Shown: positions 51,002 through 60,220, counted from the first letter of the stretch. The stretch is 64,000 bases of DNA from Bacillota bacterium (GCA_023435225.1 JAEYRX010000020.1:65091-129090), one strand, 5' to 3'. Made by a program: numbers and translations. The notes: generated by a model not told the origin, from the sequence alone.

Positions 51002-52609
51002 TCATTTCAAATTCTCGACCGCCGCTTTTTCGATAGCCAGACCCCGGGTGTAACGTTTCATAAACTCGTTAAAGCCGGCTACATCTTTTGGATCCGGTTC
51101 AATGGAAATTCCTTGTTGTCCGGCAAAAATCTTATTATTTAAGAAATCATCCAGCGACTCGTTTTCCGTTTTATTAATCATATAGGAGGCTAATAAGGCA
51201 ATGCCCCAGGCTCCGCCTTCTCCTGCAGTTTCCATAACTGCTACCGGAACATTGATAGCAGCAGCCATAATTTTTTGTCCAACTTCCTTAGTCTTAAAAA
51301 AGCCGCCATGACCCAGGATTTTATCTACTTTGACCGTTTCTTTTTCCAGGAGAATATTTAAGCCGGTCCGCAAAGCTCCTAATGCTGTAAACAAATTAAC
51401 TCTTATAAAATTAGCCAGATTGAAGTTGCTGCCGGATGAACGCACAAACAACGGCCGTCCTTCTTCAAAATGAGTAATATGCTCTCCGGAAATGTACCCA
51501 TATGATAACAAACCGCCACAGTCCGGATCTCCCTGGAGCGCCATACCAAGCAATGTGTCATAGAGCTTTGATTTGCTTACATCCATACCAAGGGCTTTTA
51601 TAGCTTCGGCAAACAAGCTGAGCCATGCATCGTAGTCGGAAGTACAATTGTTGGAATGTGCCATAGCCACCATTTTACCTGCAGGTGTGGTTACCAGATC
51701 GATCTCTGGATAAACTTTCGATAGTTCCTTTTCAAGTACAATCATTGCAAATACCGACGTTCCGGCCGAGACATTACCGGTACGCACCGCAACGCTGTTG
51801 GTAGCAACCATACCGGTACCGGCGTCGCCCTCAGGAGGGCAAATCGGAATACCCGCTTTCAGCTGACCGGAGATATCCAGAAGCTTTGCGCCTTCTACCG
51901 TAAGCCCGCCGGCTTTAGCACCCGCTGCCAGAACATTCGGCAGGATCTCTTCCAGCTTCCAGGGGAGTTTTTTCGAACTGATTAACTCATTGAACTGTCC
52001 AATCATCTGTTTATTAAAATCCAAAGTCTTCAGGTCGATTGGGAAAACACCCGAGGCCTCTCCGACTCCAAGAACTTTTTGCCCGGTAAGTTTCCAATGT
52101 ATATAACCGGCTAATGTCGTCATAAAGTTGATGTCGGAAATATGTTCTTCCCCATTTAAAATTGCCTGATAAAGGTGAGCAATACTCCATCTTTGGGGGA
52201 TAGGGTAGTTAAACAGCCGGGTCAAATCCTCGGAAGCCTGACCGGTTATATTGTTGCGCCAGGTACGGAAGGGTGTCAAAAGATTATTGTTCTTGTCAAA
52301 AACCATATAACCATGCATCATAGCGCTGAACCCGATTGCGCCGGTTGTTTGCAAATTTACTCCAAACTTTTCCTTAACATTGCCGGCCATTTTTCCATAG
52401 CTGTCCTGTAGTCCTTTCCAGATATCTTCCAGACTGTAGGTCCAGATATTATTGTCATAACTATTTTCCCAGTCATGACTACCGGAAGCAATCGGCTCGT
52501 TGTTCTTACTGATCAGGACTGTTTTTATTCTGGTTGAGCCCAATTCAATTCCGATTGCGGTTTGGCCATTGATAATTTCTTTTCTAATTTCATTTAATTC
52601 CGAATCCAT
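51002..52609 (-). CDS. FGGY-family carbohydrate kinase, probable L-ribulokinase
   Basis: The 535-residue protein has the two-lobe FGGY fold, with the N-terminal phosphate-1 motif AIGIELGSTRIKTVLI (about 21-36) and the FGGY motifs GVGEASGVFPID, ICPPEGDAGTGMVATNSV and GHGGFFKTK (phosphate-2/adenosine region). The length is closer to AraB (about 550) than to xylulokinase (about 500). Setting with AraD and AraR argues for L-ribulose as substrate, but the branch is not the canonical AraB, so this is inference. The ATG at 52609 has GAGGTGG upstream. It is the first gene of the operon. Confidence 0.85.
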   Translation of the reverse strand: MDSELNEIRKEIINGQTAIGIELGSTRIKTVLISKNNEPIASGSHDWENSYDNNIWTYSLEDIWKGLQDSYGKMAGNVKEKFGVNLQTTGAIGFSAMMHGYMVFDKNNNLLTPFRTWRNNITGQASEDLTRLFNYPIPQRWSIAHLYQAILNGEEHISDINFMTTLAGYIHWKLTGQKVLGVGEASGVFPIDLKTLDFNKQMIGQFNELISSKKLPWKLEEILPNVLAAGAKAGGLTVEGAKLLDISGQLKAGIPICPPEGDAGTGMVATNSVAVRTGNVSAGTSVFAMIVLEKELSKVYPEIDLVTTPAGKMVAMAHSNNCTSDYDAWLSLFAEAIKALGMDVSKSKLYDTLLGMALQGDPDCGGLLSYGYISGEHITHFEEGRPLFVRSSGSNFNLANFIRVNLFTALGALRTGLNILLEKETVKVDKILGHGGFFKTKEVGQKIMAAAINVPVAVMETAGEGGAWGIALLASYMINKTENESLDDFLNNKIFAGQQGISIEPDPKDVAGFNEFMKRYTRGLAIEKAAVENLK

Positions 52610-52681
52610 AATTAGCCACCTCACATATCTATAAAAATTTAAACCATTCTCTTTTAAAATACATTTACAAAAGTTGTTGTA

Positions 52682-52697
52682 ACATGTACGTACAAGT
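52682..52697. promoter_or_regulatory. AraR operator upstream of the pentose kinase gene
   Basis: ACATGTACGTACAAGT has a perfect ten-base centre (TGTACGTACA, 52685-52694), the same centre as the two sites upstream of araR. It lies 73 bases upstream of the kinase start codon. Confidence 0.85.
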
Positions 52698-52771
52698 TTT
52701 TTTATAATATTTCAATATCAATGGAAGTAATCCTCTATACAAATTTTGATTTTACTATATTTTTTTTACTA

Positions 52772-53851
52772 TCATAAATTTTGGCATGAATTACGAATAA
52801 TTAATTCCGGTTGATAGATAAAGCGAGGCTTATCAACTCTTTTTTCCACCATGTCAATAATTAACCGGGCCGCTTGCCGGCCCATCTCCGCTTTTGGATG
52901 TTTAATAGTGGTCAGTTTAACTTCCGAAGCCAATGCCAGCCCGGAATCATCGTAACCGATAATTGAGATATCCTTGGGTATTTTTAAGCCTTCATCCCGA
53001 ATCGCCTCCATTACTTTAATGGCGATTTGGTCATTATAACAAACAATTGCTGTAGGTTGTGGATTTTTATGTAATATGGTTTTAGTGAACTGATATGGAT
53101 AAGATAACAATTGCTCAGTAACATATTTACCTAAAAGATTCGATGGACTGGTAATTTCATATTCAGCCAAAGCTTTTTCAAAACCTTCTTCTCTTTTAAC
53201 TCCCTGCAAATCGTCTTTTTTAAAAATTCCGGCGATATTCCGGTGCCCAAGTTGTAATAAATATTTGGTTGCCATATAACCGCCATTTAAATCATCCATC
53301 ATGATATAAGCAGGTTCAATACCAGAATAGACAGCATTTAAAAAGATATATGGGATCCCCCGCTTTTGGAATTCATTAAAAAAATCCAAATTAATATTTT
53401 CTTCAGCGCTTTTGGTAGGTTCAATAATTAATCCGGCAATATCCCGACTAAGTGAGTTCTCAAGGCATTGAGCTTCTTTGATTTTATCATTACCGGTATT
53501 CGCCAGGACAAGAGTATACCCGGAAGCACTTAATATCTCCTCTATACCACGGATAAGAGAAGGGAATATGTAATCTGAAATATAGGTCGTAACAAGCGCA
53601 ATAGTTCTATTACCAACTTTTCCCGAGTAGGTGCAAAAAGTCCCCCGGCCTTGTTCTCGGCGAATCCATCCCTCGTTCTCCAAGTCGCCCAAGGCTTCAC
53701 GCACAGTATGGCGACTCATTCGGAATTGTTTTGATAAAACATTTTCCGAAGGTAGTTGCTGTTCATATAAAATTTCTCTCTGCTGCATCTGCCGTTTTAA
53801 ATATTCTTTTAATTGAGAGTATTTTGGTAGTGAACTATCCGCGTTGAACAA
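52772..53851 (-). CDS. araR: AraR-type repressor (GntR DNA-binding domain, LacI-like effector domain)
   Basis: The 359-residue protein joins a GntR winged helix at the N-terminus (about 1-70; LPSENVLSKQFRMSRHTVRE and LGDLENEGWIRREQGRGTF) to a LacI/PBP-like sugar-binding domain (about 80-355; DGLIIEPTKSAEENI-type and IIGYDDSGLALASEVKLTT blocks). That chimeric architecture defines AraR. In Bacillus it represses the arabinose genes and releases on L-arabinose. It is divergent in regulation but same strand as the operon, with one operator before the kinase and two before itself. Start is TTG at 53851 with CAGGTGA upstream. Confidence 0.95.
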   Translation of the reverse strand: MFNADSSLPKYSQLKEYLKRQMQQREILYEQQLPSENVLSKQFRMSRHTVREALGDLENEGWIRREQGRGTFCTYSGKVGNRTIALVTTYISDYIFPSLIRGIEEILSASGYTLVLANTGNDKIKEAQCLENSLSRDIAGLIIEPTKSAEENINLDFFNEFQKRGIPYIFLNAVYSGIEPAYIMMDDLNGGYMATKYLLQLGHRNIAGIFKKDDLQGVKREEGFEKALAEYEITSPSNLLGKYVTEQLLSYPYQFTKTILHKNPQPTAIVCYNDQIAIKVMEAIRDEGLKIPKDISIIGYDDSGLALASEVKLTTIKHPKAEMGRQAARLIIDMVEKRVDKPRFIYQPELIIRNSCQNL

Positions 53852-53870
53852 TATTTCACCTGCTTAACAG

Positions 53871-53885
53871 TTGTACGTACATTTT
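53871..53885. promoter_or_regulatory. AraR operator 1 upstream of araR
   Basis: TTGTACGTACATTTT with the centre TGTACGTACA at 53872-53881. It lies 20 bases upstream of the TTG start at 53851, between the -10 box and the gene. Confidence 0.85.
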
Positions 53886-53902
53886 AAATAATAATTATTT
53901 TC

Positions 53903-53931
53903 ATGCTACTCTGCTTGTACGTACATTTCAA
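53903..53931 (-). promoter_or_regulatory. Sigma-A promoter of araR, with the -35 box abutting operator 2
   Basis: On the minus strand TTGAAA (53926-53931), a 17-base spacer and TAGCAT (53903-53908). Operator 2 fills much of the spacer and operator 1 lies just downstream of the -10 box. Confidence 0.65.
53915..53929. promoter_or_regulatory. AraR operator 2 upstream of araR
   Basis: TTGTACGTACATTTC with the centre TGTACGTACA at 53916-53925. Its centre is 44 bases from that of operator 1 (about four helical turns), a spacing compatible with cooperative binding and looping. Confidence 0.85.
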
Positions 53932-54014
53932 TTAAATAATAATTCGCTATTAATATCAATATTCCTGCAATATAGGCTGAATATTCTACTACTACAACAT
54001 TCCATTCAGCTTTA

Positions 54015-55610
54015 TCACAAACCACGCTCCCGATATTCACTAGGAGTCATCCCGACTACTTTTTTAAAACAGCTGCTAAAATAGTAAGAATCATTATAAC
54101 CAATCGCACAAGCAATCTCATAAATCTTCATATCGGTATGTTTCAATAATTCCTGGGCTTTTTTGATCCGGCGTTCCGTTAAATACTCAATAAAATTTTT
54201 CCCGGTCCGCTCCGTAAAGAGTAAACTTAAGTATCCGGGGCTTATCTTATATTGATTGGCCATTCCCGACAAAGTAATGTCCTGGGCATAGTTTTCTTCG
54301 ATATGCCGTCGGACTTCATCAACCAAAGCTTGGTTTACCGATATTCGTTTTTCACCGGCATAATTATTAATCTTTTCAAAAAAATTAACTAAAAAACCTT
54401 CAAGTTCATCCAAACTTTCAGTCCGATTAACCTCGGTCAAAGGTGAAAAAGACGGGCCAAACAACTCCGCAGGGTTATAACCTAGTTCATTCAGAGTGGT
54501 ATAAGTCAGTAAAATAAGATTGCTGGCTACAATCCGGGATGATTCCGGAGACATGTTGGACGAACGTAACTCTTGAATAAAATTATTAATATCATTAAGG
54601 ATTGCTTCGTGAGCCCCAACTTTTAAATCGTCGAAGATACGATTTTTATGAAGATAATAAAATTGTTTATGATAAAAAGGGTTATCAAGGTTGAGATCAC
54701 TTATCGAAAATACCCGGTTTGGTCCGTGAATATAACGATACTGTGATGCCAAGCAAGCTTCCCGGTAAGAAATGGATAAATCCCTTAAACCGCTATATTC
54801 CCCTCCAGCCCCGATAATTATCGGTTGTTTCAGCGCTAATTGTAATTGAGCCAAATATTCTTCAAAACGAATTGATAACTCCGGTTCGGGTCCAAAAAAA
54901 ATTATGGTTATTTGATTCCGCAATTGATTAATGATGTAATATTGGTAACTACTGTTTTTTAGTAATTGTTTAACCTGATTTAAAAACTGCATATTTAAAA
55001 GATACTTTTCTTCTTCACTTTGCTCCCGTAATAATCCTTCGGGTATTTCTATCACTATAACCTGATATGGTCTGGTTTCCAAATCCTTTAAGCCTAAAAA
55101 ATCCAATTCAGCAGCCATATCTGCTCCGGCCAAATTGTGGTTTAATAGATTCATAAAGAATTTCTCTTGTAAAGCTTCCAGATTTTTATGAAGACTTTCC
55201 CGTAAATCTTGGAGCTCTGATTTTTCCGCCCGTTCTTGTTCAAGTTGTTCTTTTAAACGAAGTACTAAATCCAGTAATTTACGGCTGGCAAACGGTTTTA
55301 GCAAATAATCGGAGACATTCAATTTAATTGATTCTTGGGCGTATTCGAACTCGGCAAACCCGGATATTACAACTATTTTTAACTGATAATTCCGTTTTTT
55401 TATCTCTTTAATGAGCTCGATACCATTCATTTTCGGCATTTGAACATCGGTAACCATTATATCAATAGCATTATTTCCCAAAATATCAAGGGCTTCCAAA
55501 CCGTTTGAAGCGCCCAAGACCGGATCAAAACCATATTCATGCCATGGGACGTTGTTCATCAGTTTCTGTTTAATTGCTTCTTCATCTTCAACAAGTAATA
55601 AACCGGCCAT
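54015..55610 (-). CDS. YesN-type response regulator with AraC DNA-binding domain
   Basis: The 531-residue protein has a receiver domain (about 1-125) with the phosphoacceptor Asp55 in MVTDVQMPKMNG and the conserved Lys in YLLKPF. A long middle region (about 130-425) follows, and then an AraC-type double helix-turn-helix (about 430-531), with DITLSGMANQYKISPGYLS and IYEIACAIGYNDSYYFSSCF. It lies directly downstream of its cognate kinase gene, with 38 bases between them. By analogy to AraT/XylF-type systems it activates the sugar transporter genes next door. Start ATG at 55610 has AGAGGGAG upstream. Confidence 0.93.
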   Translation of the reverse strand: MAGLLLVEDEEAIKQKLMNNVPWHEYGFDPVLGASNGLEALDILGNNAIDIMVTDVQMPKMNGIELIKEIKKRNYQLKIVVISGFAEFEYAQESIKLNVSDYLLKPFASRKLLDLVLRLKEQLEQERAEKSELQDLRESLHKNLEALQEKFFMNLLNHNLAGADMAAELDFLGLKDLETRPYQVIVIEIPEGLLREQSEEEKYLLNMQFLNQVKQLLKNSSYQYYIINQLRNQITIIFFGPEPELSIRFEEYLAQLQLALKQPIIIGAGGEYSGLRDLSISYREACLASQYRYIHGPNRVFSISDLNLDNPFYHKQFYYLHKNRIFDDLKVGAHEAILNDINNFIQELRSSNMSPESSRIVASNLILLTYTTLNELGYNPAELFGPSFSPLTEVNRTESLDELEGFLVNFFEKINNYAGEKRISVNQALVDEVRRHIEENYAQDITLSGMANQYKISPGYLSLLFTERTGKNFIEYLTERRIKKAQELLKHTDMKIYEIACAIGYNDSYYFSSCFKKVVGMTPSEYRERGL

Positions 55611-55648
55611 CTAAAATCGCTCCCTCTTTTTCAAACTAATGGGTTAGA

Positions 55649-57445
55649 TTAACCGATTAACGGCAAATGTACTGTTACCCTGGTTCCTTCATTAATAATA
55701 CTTTCAATTTTTAACCCATATTCTCTACCAAAAGCCAGAATAATTCTTTCGTTAACGTTCTTTAATCCAAAAAAGCGTTTTTCATCTTCCATGGTTGCAA
55801 TGCCTTGTAAACAATTAGTTATATCCTCTACTAATGAAACAGGCATTCCTTGACCGTTATCAATTATCTCAAAATAAACATCTTCTCCTCTAAAATAACC
55901 TTTTATGGTTATTATTCCACCAGGTTGTTCTAACGCGCGAACTCCATGGTAAATTGCATTTTCCACTAAAGGTTGCAGAATTAGTTTAAGAGTTTTTTTA
56001 TTCAACAATTCTTCAGCAAGCTCTATTTGATAATCATATTTGTCGCCATGGCGAAATCTTTGAATATAAAGATAATTCCGGATATGCTCCCCCTCTTCGC
56101 GAATCGAAATATATTCCTGACCATGGCTTAAGCTGATTCGGAAGAACGCGCCCAAAGCTTCGACCGTATTTATCACATCTTCGTTTTTATTGGTTTCTAA
56201 TAAACCTATTATTAGGTCGAGGGTATTATAAATAAAATGGGGCTTAATCTGTTCTTGGAGAGCGATCATCTCTGTCCGGCGCAACTTCTTTTGCTCTTGA
56301 ACACTTTGCTCCACTAACTGCCTGATTCGGGCCAGCATTTGATTGAATGCCTCTCCCAACTGACCAATCTCATCGGTGGTGCTGATTTTTACATTAGTAT
56401 TTAAATCCTCAGAAGCCCGCTGCATGGTTTGTTGCAGTTCCTTTAAAGGATTGGTGAGCAGGCTTGCAAAGAAGATAGCTGTCAATGTCAGAATAACAAT
56501 GGTGATTAAAATTAATACCAATGCAAGTCCGGTAATTTTTTGCATCTCGGTGGCCAGTTCAAACCGGTTGGAAAGACCAATAATTCTCCAATTTGCCTGG
56601 GAAAAGGTTTTAACCGCGATCATTTGATTGCCGGGCCCGGTTTTAGTTGTAAAACCCTGCTTCCAATCGGTGATTGACGACTCACCTAATAAAACTCCTA
56701 AACTTCTTCCGATTAATTCCGGTTTCGGATGATAAATAATCCGGTTATGTTCGTCAACCAGCATTATGTAGCCTGTTTTGCCCAGCCTGATATTCCCGCA
56801 AATCCGGTTCAATAATTCCACATCTACATCAATACACATCATGCCTAAAAAATTATCATAATCACCATGGATCGCTTTTCCAACCGAAAAAACGGAACCT
56901 CCCAACCAATCCGGATGGGGCCCCCAGATTGCGTTAGTTTCCTCCTTGGAAGTCCGGTTGGCCAGAGTTTGAAATAGTTCATTCTGGGCCAAGTCGGTAT
57001 GGGTAACGCCGTAACAGCCAACCGTTACCCCGCCCAGGGTTGTGATGGTTACATCCCGTAATTCAGTCTTATAATGTCTGATGTTATTCAAATTTTCCCA
57101 CAGACGAAAGGTAAACTTACGATTACCTTCAATATCACCCGCCAGACTAAGCTTGATGAACTGGACATTATAATAATCATTTCGTAATTCCAAAACCCGT
57201 TCCAAATCGCTTATATAAATCTCAAGGTTTCGGTCTACACGATCAATAACCTCACTTGTATATGATTGAATATTACGTTCCAAAATATCAAGATATACCC
57301 GGTAAGTGAAAAAAGCCAGAATAATCATGGGAATTGTACTTAAAATTACAAACGATAAAATAAACTTGGACCGTAACGATCTCAATTTGAAAGTATTGAC
57401 TATTCGGTTTTGAAATCCGGAATAGACCGAATTTAAAACATTCAT
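55649..57445 (-). CDS. YesM-type sensor histidine kinase
   Basis: The protein (598 residues from ATG at 57445) has an N-terminal membrane helix (about 27-48), an extracytoplasmic dCache-like domain (to about 300), a second helix, a HAMP linker, and the cytoplasmic His-kinase pair: the phosphoacceptor His in QEQIKPHFIYNTLDLIIG (about 400), and the ATP lobe with LVENAIYHGVRALEQ (N box) and IDNGQGMPVS (G1 box). Its ATG overlaps the binding-protein stop (ATGA), so the two are translationally coupled. This order of sugar-binding protein, kinase and regulator is known from arabinose sensing in Geobacillus (AraPST). Confidence 0.92.
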   Translation of the reverse strand: MNVLNSVYSGFQNRIVNTFKLRSLRSKFILSFVILSTIPMIILAFFTYRVYLDILERNIQSYTSEVIDRVDRNLEIYISDLERVLELRNDYYNVQFIKLSLAGDIEGNRKFTFRLWENLNNIRHYKTELRDVTITTLGGVTVGCYGVTHTDLAQNELFQTLANRTSKEETNAIWGPHPDWLGGSVFSVGKAIHGDYDNFLGMMCIDVDVELLNRICGNIRLGKTGYIMLVDEHNRIIYHPKPELIGRSLGVLLGESSITDWKQGFTTKTGPGNQMIAVKTFSQANWRIIGLSNRFELATEMQKITGLALVLILITIVILTLTAIFFASLLTNPLKELQQTMQRASEDLNTNVKISTTDEIGQLGEAFNQMLARIRQLVEQSVQEQKKLRRTEMIALQEQIKPHFIYNTLDLIIGLLETNKNEDVINTVEALGAFFRISLSHGQEYISIREEGEHIRNYLYIQRFRHGDKYDYQIELAEELLNKKTLKLILQPLVENAIYHGVRALEQPGGIITIKGYFRGEDVYFEIIDNGQGMPVSLVEDITNCLQGIATMEDEKRFFGLKNVNERIILAFGREYGLKIESIINEGTRVTVHLPLIG

Positions 57446-58497
57446 TTCATTTCCCACGGTTTTTTCTCTCTCAATAATTGGTCAAAAGTTGATTGATCAG
57501 CCAATTCCAACCCGGTGTCGATATACTCTCTGGGAATTGGTTGGCCTTTTACGGCGGATACCAAATATTTGACGGTAAGTTCCCCCATTTTGCGGAAATC
57601 CTGTCCTACCAATGCCTGAAAAAAACCTTTTTTGGCGGCCACAAGCACCGGGTGAAACGTATCCATGGAAACTGCGATACCGCCACGGTTGCACCATTCC
57701 TGATAGATTGGTAAAGACTCCGTCGGCCCAAAAAAAGCCCAACCGCCGGAGAAATAAAAAACATCGGTCTCCGGATGTTGTTTGATATATGATTCAACTA
57801 CTTTGGCCCCGGTGCTCGTATCGTCATCGCAAGCCAGCAATGCCACATAATTCAGATTGATTTTCCCGGCGACCGCTTCTTTAAAACCGCGAATTCTTTC
57901 ATTCAGATTGTGGGCCTCGATTCCTCCCGTTAGAATAGCCGTACGTAAACTCTTTTTGGCCAATCCTTTTTCAGTAATTATTTTAACCATGGCTTCGCCG
58001 CAAGCCCAACCGGCTTTATAATTATCGGTACCGCAGTAAAAGAGCCTTTTACTGTCGGGACAATCGGCATCGATAGTCGCAACTTTTATACCGGCCGCAA
58101 CAGCTTTGGCAATCACTTTCCGAATTTTCTCGGGATCACTGGTACTTATGGCAATACCATCAACTTTTCGCCAGATCAAACCTTCAATGATTTTTACTTG
58201 AACGTCGGGATCAACTTTAAAAGGTCCAACCCATTCCAGGTTGACCTTTAGTTTTCTAGCCGCCAGTTCGGCTGTTTCTTTAGCATCGACAAAAACCGGA
58301 TTATCCAATGATTTTGGAACAATTGCAATTGTAATCGGTCTGTTTCGGGGGTAAAGCGATCCTGAAACCGGTTTGGAGTCATTTGCAGCAATCACAAAAT
58401 TTGAAGGGAATGATAAACTCGCAGGGAATAAAATGGTATAAAAGACCAAAGAAAGAAAAAGGAGCGTTAATTTGTTAAAGATACGAAGCCCTTTCAA
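57442..58497 (-). CDS. Periplasmic-binding-like sugar sensor protein of the three-component system
   Basis: The product (351 residues) has an N-terminal membrane or signal segment (about 8-30) without a lipobox and then a type I sugar-binding fold of the RbsB/AraF kind: SLDNPVFVDAKETAELAARK, DGIAISTSDPEKIRKVI, TIDADCPDSKRLFYCGTDN. The long hydrophobic N-terminus suggests it stays membrane-anchored near the kinase. It would bind the sugar and pass the signal to the YesM-type kinase, to which it is translationally coupled. Start is TTG at 58497 with TAGGGGTGA upstream; the GTG at 58506 lies inside that ribosome binding site. Confidence 0.88.
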   Translation of the reverse strand: MKGLRIFNKLTLLFLSLVFYTILFPASLSFPSNFVIAANDSKPVSGSLYPRNRPITIAIVPKSLDNPVFVDAKETAELAARKLKVNLEWVGPFKVDPDVQVKIIEGLIWRKVDGIAISTSDPEKIRKVIAKAVAAGIKVATIDADCPDSKRLFYCGTDNYKAGWACGEAMVKIITEKGLAKKSLRTAILTGGIEAHNLNERIRGFKEAVAGKINLNYVALLACDDDTSTGAKVVESYIKQHPETDVFYFSGGWAFFGPTESLPIYQEWCNRGGIAVSMDTFHPVLVAAKKGFFQALVGQDFRKMGELTVKYLVSAVKGQPIPREYIDTGLELADQSTFDQLLREKKPWEMK

Positions 58498-58550
58498 GAT
58501 TATCACCCCTAACCTTAATTATAAACCTTATTGGATTAAAATGTAATCAT

Positions 58551-59687
58551 TTATTGTTCCGGCTTGGGACGTTGATCATGAAATATGACATTTGCGGCAT
58601 AAAATGAAAACCAGATAGCCAAAGCCCCAAAAACTAAACATAGAATTAGTGTGGTCAGAGTTACCACCTGTCGTTCTTCATATAAAACAGAAGCCGGAGC
58701 CAGGTTTACCAAATACCAGCCGCTTTTACCACCAATCCCGTTCTTACTCCCAATTGCTTTGTAGGTTACCAAACTCTGTTTGTTGTTTTTTTTCGTAATA
58801 AAGCTGCCATGATCGATAAATTTTTTCTGATCAACAAGGGAATCTCCGATAAAAGGCCTTAATGGTATGGTGTTCCCCATGAGCTGGGAGACTTTTTTCC
58901 TAATATCTTCTTTGAAAGGCGAAGAAACTATTTCACCGTTACCATTTATTATCAGCGCATAATTTTCGATATTATCCAAGGAATTATTCAATTCATTATA
59001 CGTAGTTAAATTAACCAATTGGTCAATTTTATCCTCATCAATTATGAGCGCCAGCATACCTAAAGGTTTCCCATTGGATAATCTTTTAATAGCACGTCCC
59101 AAGATGATGAAATTACTCTGGTTAACTTTGATTGTAGATGACCAGACAATACCTCCATCGGCGTTTAAGATGTTACGACAGGCGCTGGTTCCGTTAAAAT
59201 TCTTGCTTAAAGGGTTAAAATCCTTTTGTAAATCTTTAGTGACCACAATTGGATGACAGTCATCGGAATCACTAATAAACATAAACCCGAATAAATCTTT
59301 ATTATTGGTCATAAAGTCATTAAAATAAGCCTCTACTGACTTCCGATCAGTAACATTGAGGCTGTTTTGTTTATCAACGTAATTTTCTAAAGCAGCATTA
59401 AAATCTTTATTGATGAATAATTGTAATGAAATGGTTTCATATTCCGTCAGTTTCAACTGAATATTTACTACCGCCTGTGCCAGTTCCGCCAAAGAATAAC
59501 GGACTATTTTCTCGGTAACCACATTTTTCAAGCTGTTATTGGAGATTGAACCAATGATTAAAACCGGTGTTAAAGTAAGTATTAAAAAAAAGACGATAAA
59601 TCTTTCACGGATCGAAATCCGGTTTAAAACCTTTCTGGTTAGATTTATCAAAAAATCGATTAGCTTCATCAAGTTGAGTTTCATCAT
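58551..59687 (-). CDS. Sensor-only membrane protein: dCache domain without kinase
   Basis: The 378-residue protein has an N-terminal helix (about 31-49), a large extracytoplasmic domain (about 50-335) with the pattern of a dCache sensor (e.g. FGFMFISDSDDCHPIVV and GWYLVNLAPASVLY), then one membrane helix (about 342-364) and a short basic tail that ends the frame. A YesM-type kinase continues here into HAMP, His and ATP domains, but none follow; the next gene begins 53 bases downstream. So it is either a degraded kinase or a free sensor. It lies ahead of the sugar-binding gene in the same operon. The ATG at 59687 has AAAGGTGA upstream. Confidence 0.8.
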   Translation of the reverse strand: MMKLNLMKLIDFLINLTRKVLNRISIRERFIVFFLILTLTPVLIIGSISNNSLKNVVTEKIVRYSLAELAQAVVNIQLKLTEYETISLQLFINKDFNAALENYVDKQNSLNVTDRKSVEAYFNDFMTNNKDLFGFMFISDSDDCHPIVVTKDLQKDFNPLSKNFNGTSACRNILNADGGIVWSSTIKVNQSNFIILGRAIKRLSNGKPLGMLALIIDEDKIDQLVNLTTYNELNNSLDNIENYALIINGNGEIVSSPFKEDIRKKVSQLMGNTIPLRPFIGDSLVDQKKFIDHGSFITKKNNKQSLVTYKAIGSKNGIGGKSGWYLVNLAPASVLYEERQVVTLTTLILCLVFGALAIWFSFYAANVIFHDQRPKPEQ

Positions 59688-60091
59688 TGCTTCACCTTTA
59701 CCATCATTGGAAAATTTAAATAATTAACCGCTAATAAACTCCAACAAACGCTAATCATTATATTAATTTTTCTTGTCTTTTTTAACATTCACATTTGTTA
59801 ACGTTCATTAGCGGTTTAAATGATTTTTCTAATTTCTCCAATTTTCTCAAGAAGCGGCTGTTTCCGCTTGCTTCACCTTTTTGGGTCGCTATTGCTACTT
59901 TATTTTTTCAAAGAATCGCTTTATGAATTCTGCCGCTTTCACATTTAAATGATATGCTTGCCAAATTTTTCAGGAGAAGATGTTCTATCTTATTCATATA
60001 AGAATACTAACCTAGTTTCAAGGTGAAAAAATATGCTGTTTCTTTGAGAAGTCAAGAAATCCCAGGTTTTATGCTTTCTCCAGTTTTGCCA
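59688..60091. other. Upstream region of the sensor operon with CGCTAAT repeats
   Basis: This gap has an imperfect nested inverted repeat: AACCGCTAAT (59726-59735) with ATTAGCGGTT (59807-59816), and AACAAA (59743-59748) with TTTGTT (59794-59799) inside. CGCTAAT is also repeated directly, at 20-base spacing (59729-59735 and 59749-59755). A second copy of the word AAAGGTGAAGCA, the ribosome binding site of the sensor gene, lies near 59863-59876 on the minus strand, suggesting a local duplication. No credible gene is seen between 59817 and 60091. Confidence 0.5.
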
Positions 60092-60220
60092 TTACTTAAC
60101 GCCGCTCATCGCCAATACAGCTAATACAATCACTAAAGCGATTATTACACCCGGCTCAATTCGGGCGGGAATAAAATTACCGGATTTTCCGTAATAACCG
60201 ATACCTGGAACGATAATACT
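60092..60220 (-). pseudogene. Remnant of a CUT2 sugar-permease gene
   Basis: A 42-codon open stretch on the minus strand ends at TAA (60094-60092). Its product includes IVPGIGYYGKSGNFIPARIE and PGVIIALVIVLAVLAM. This matches the neighbouring permease segment IVIPWLGTQNRLGFFIPCEI followed by KPGVIVVVVLIVLFAVLM in length and pattern. It lacks both the N-terminal and C-terminal parts of a permease and has no start codon or ribosome binding site. It begins just outside the stop codon of the intact permease gene at 60244. Confidence 0.65.
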
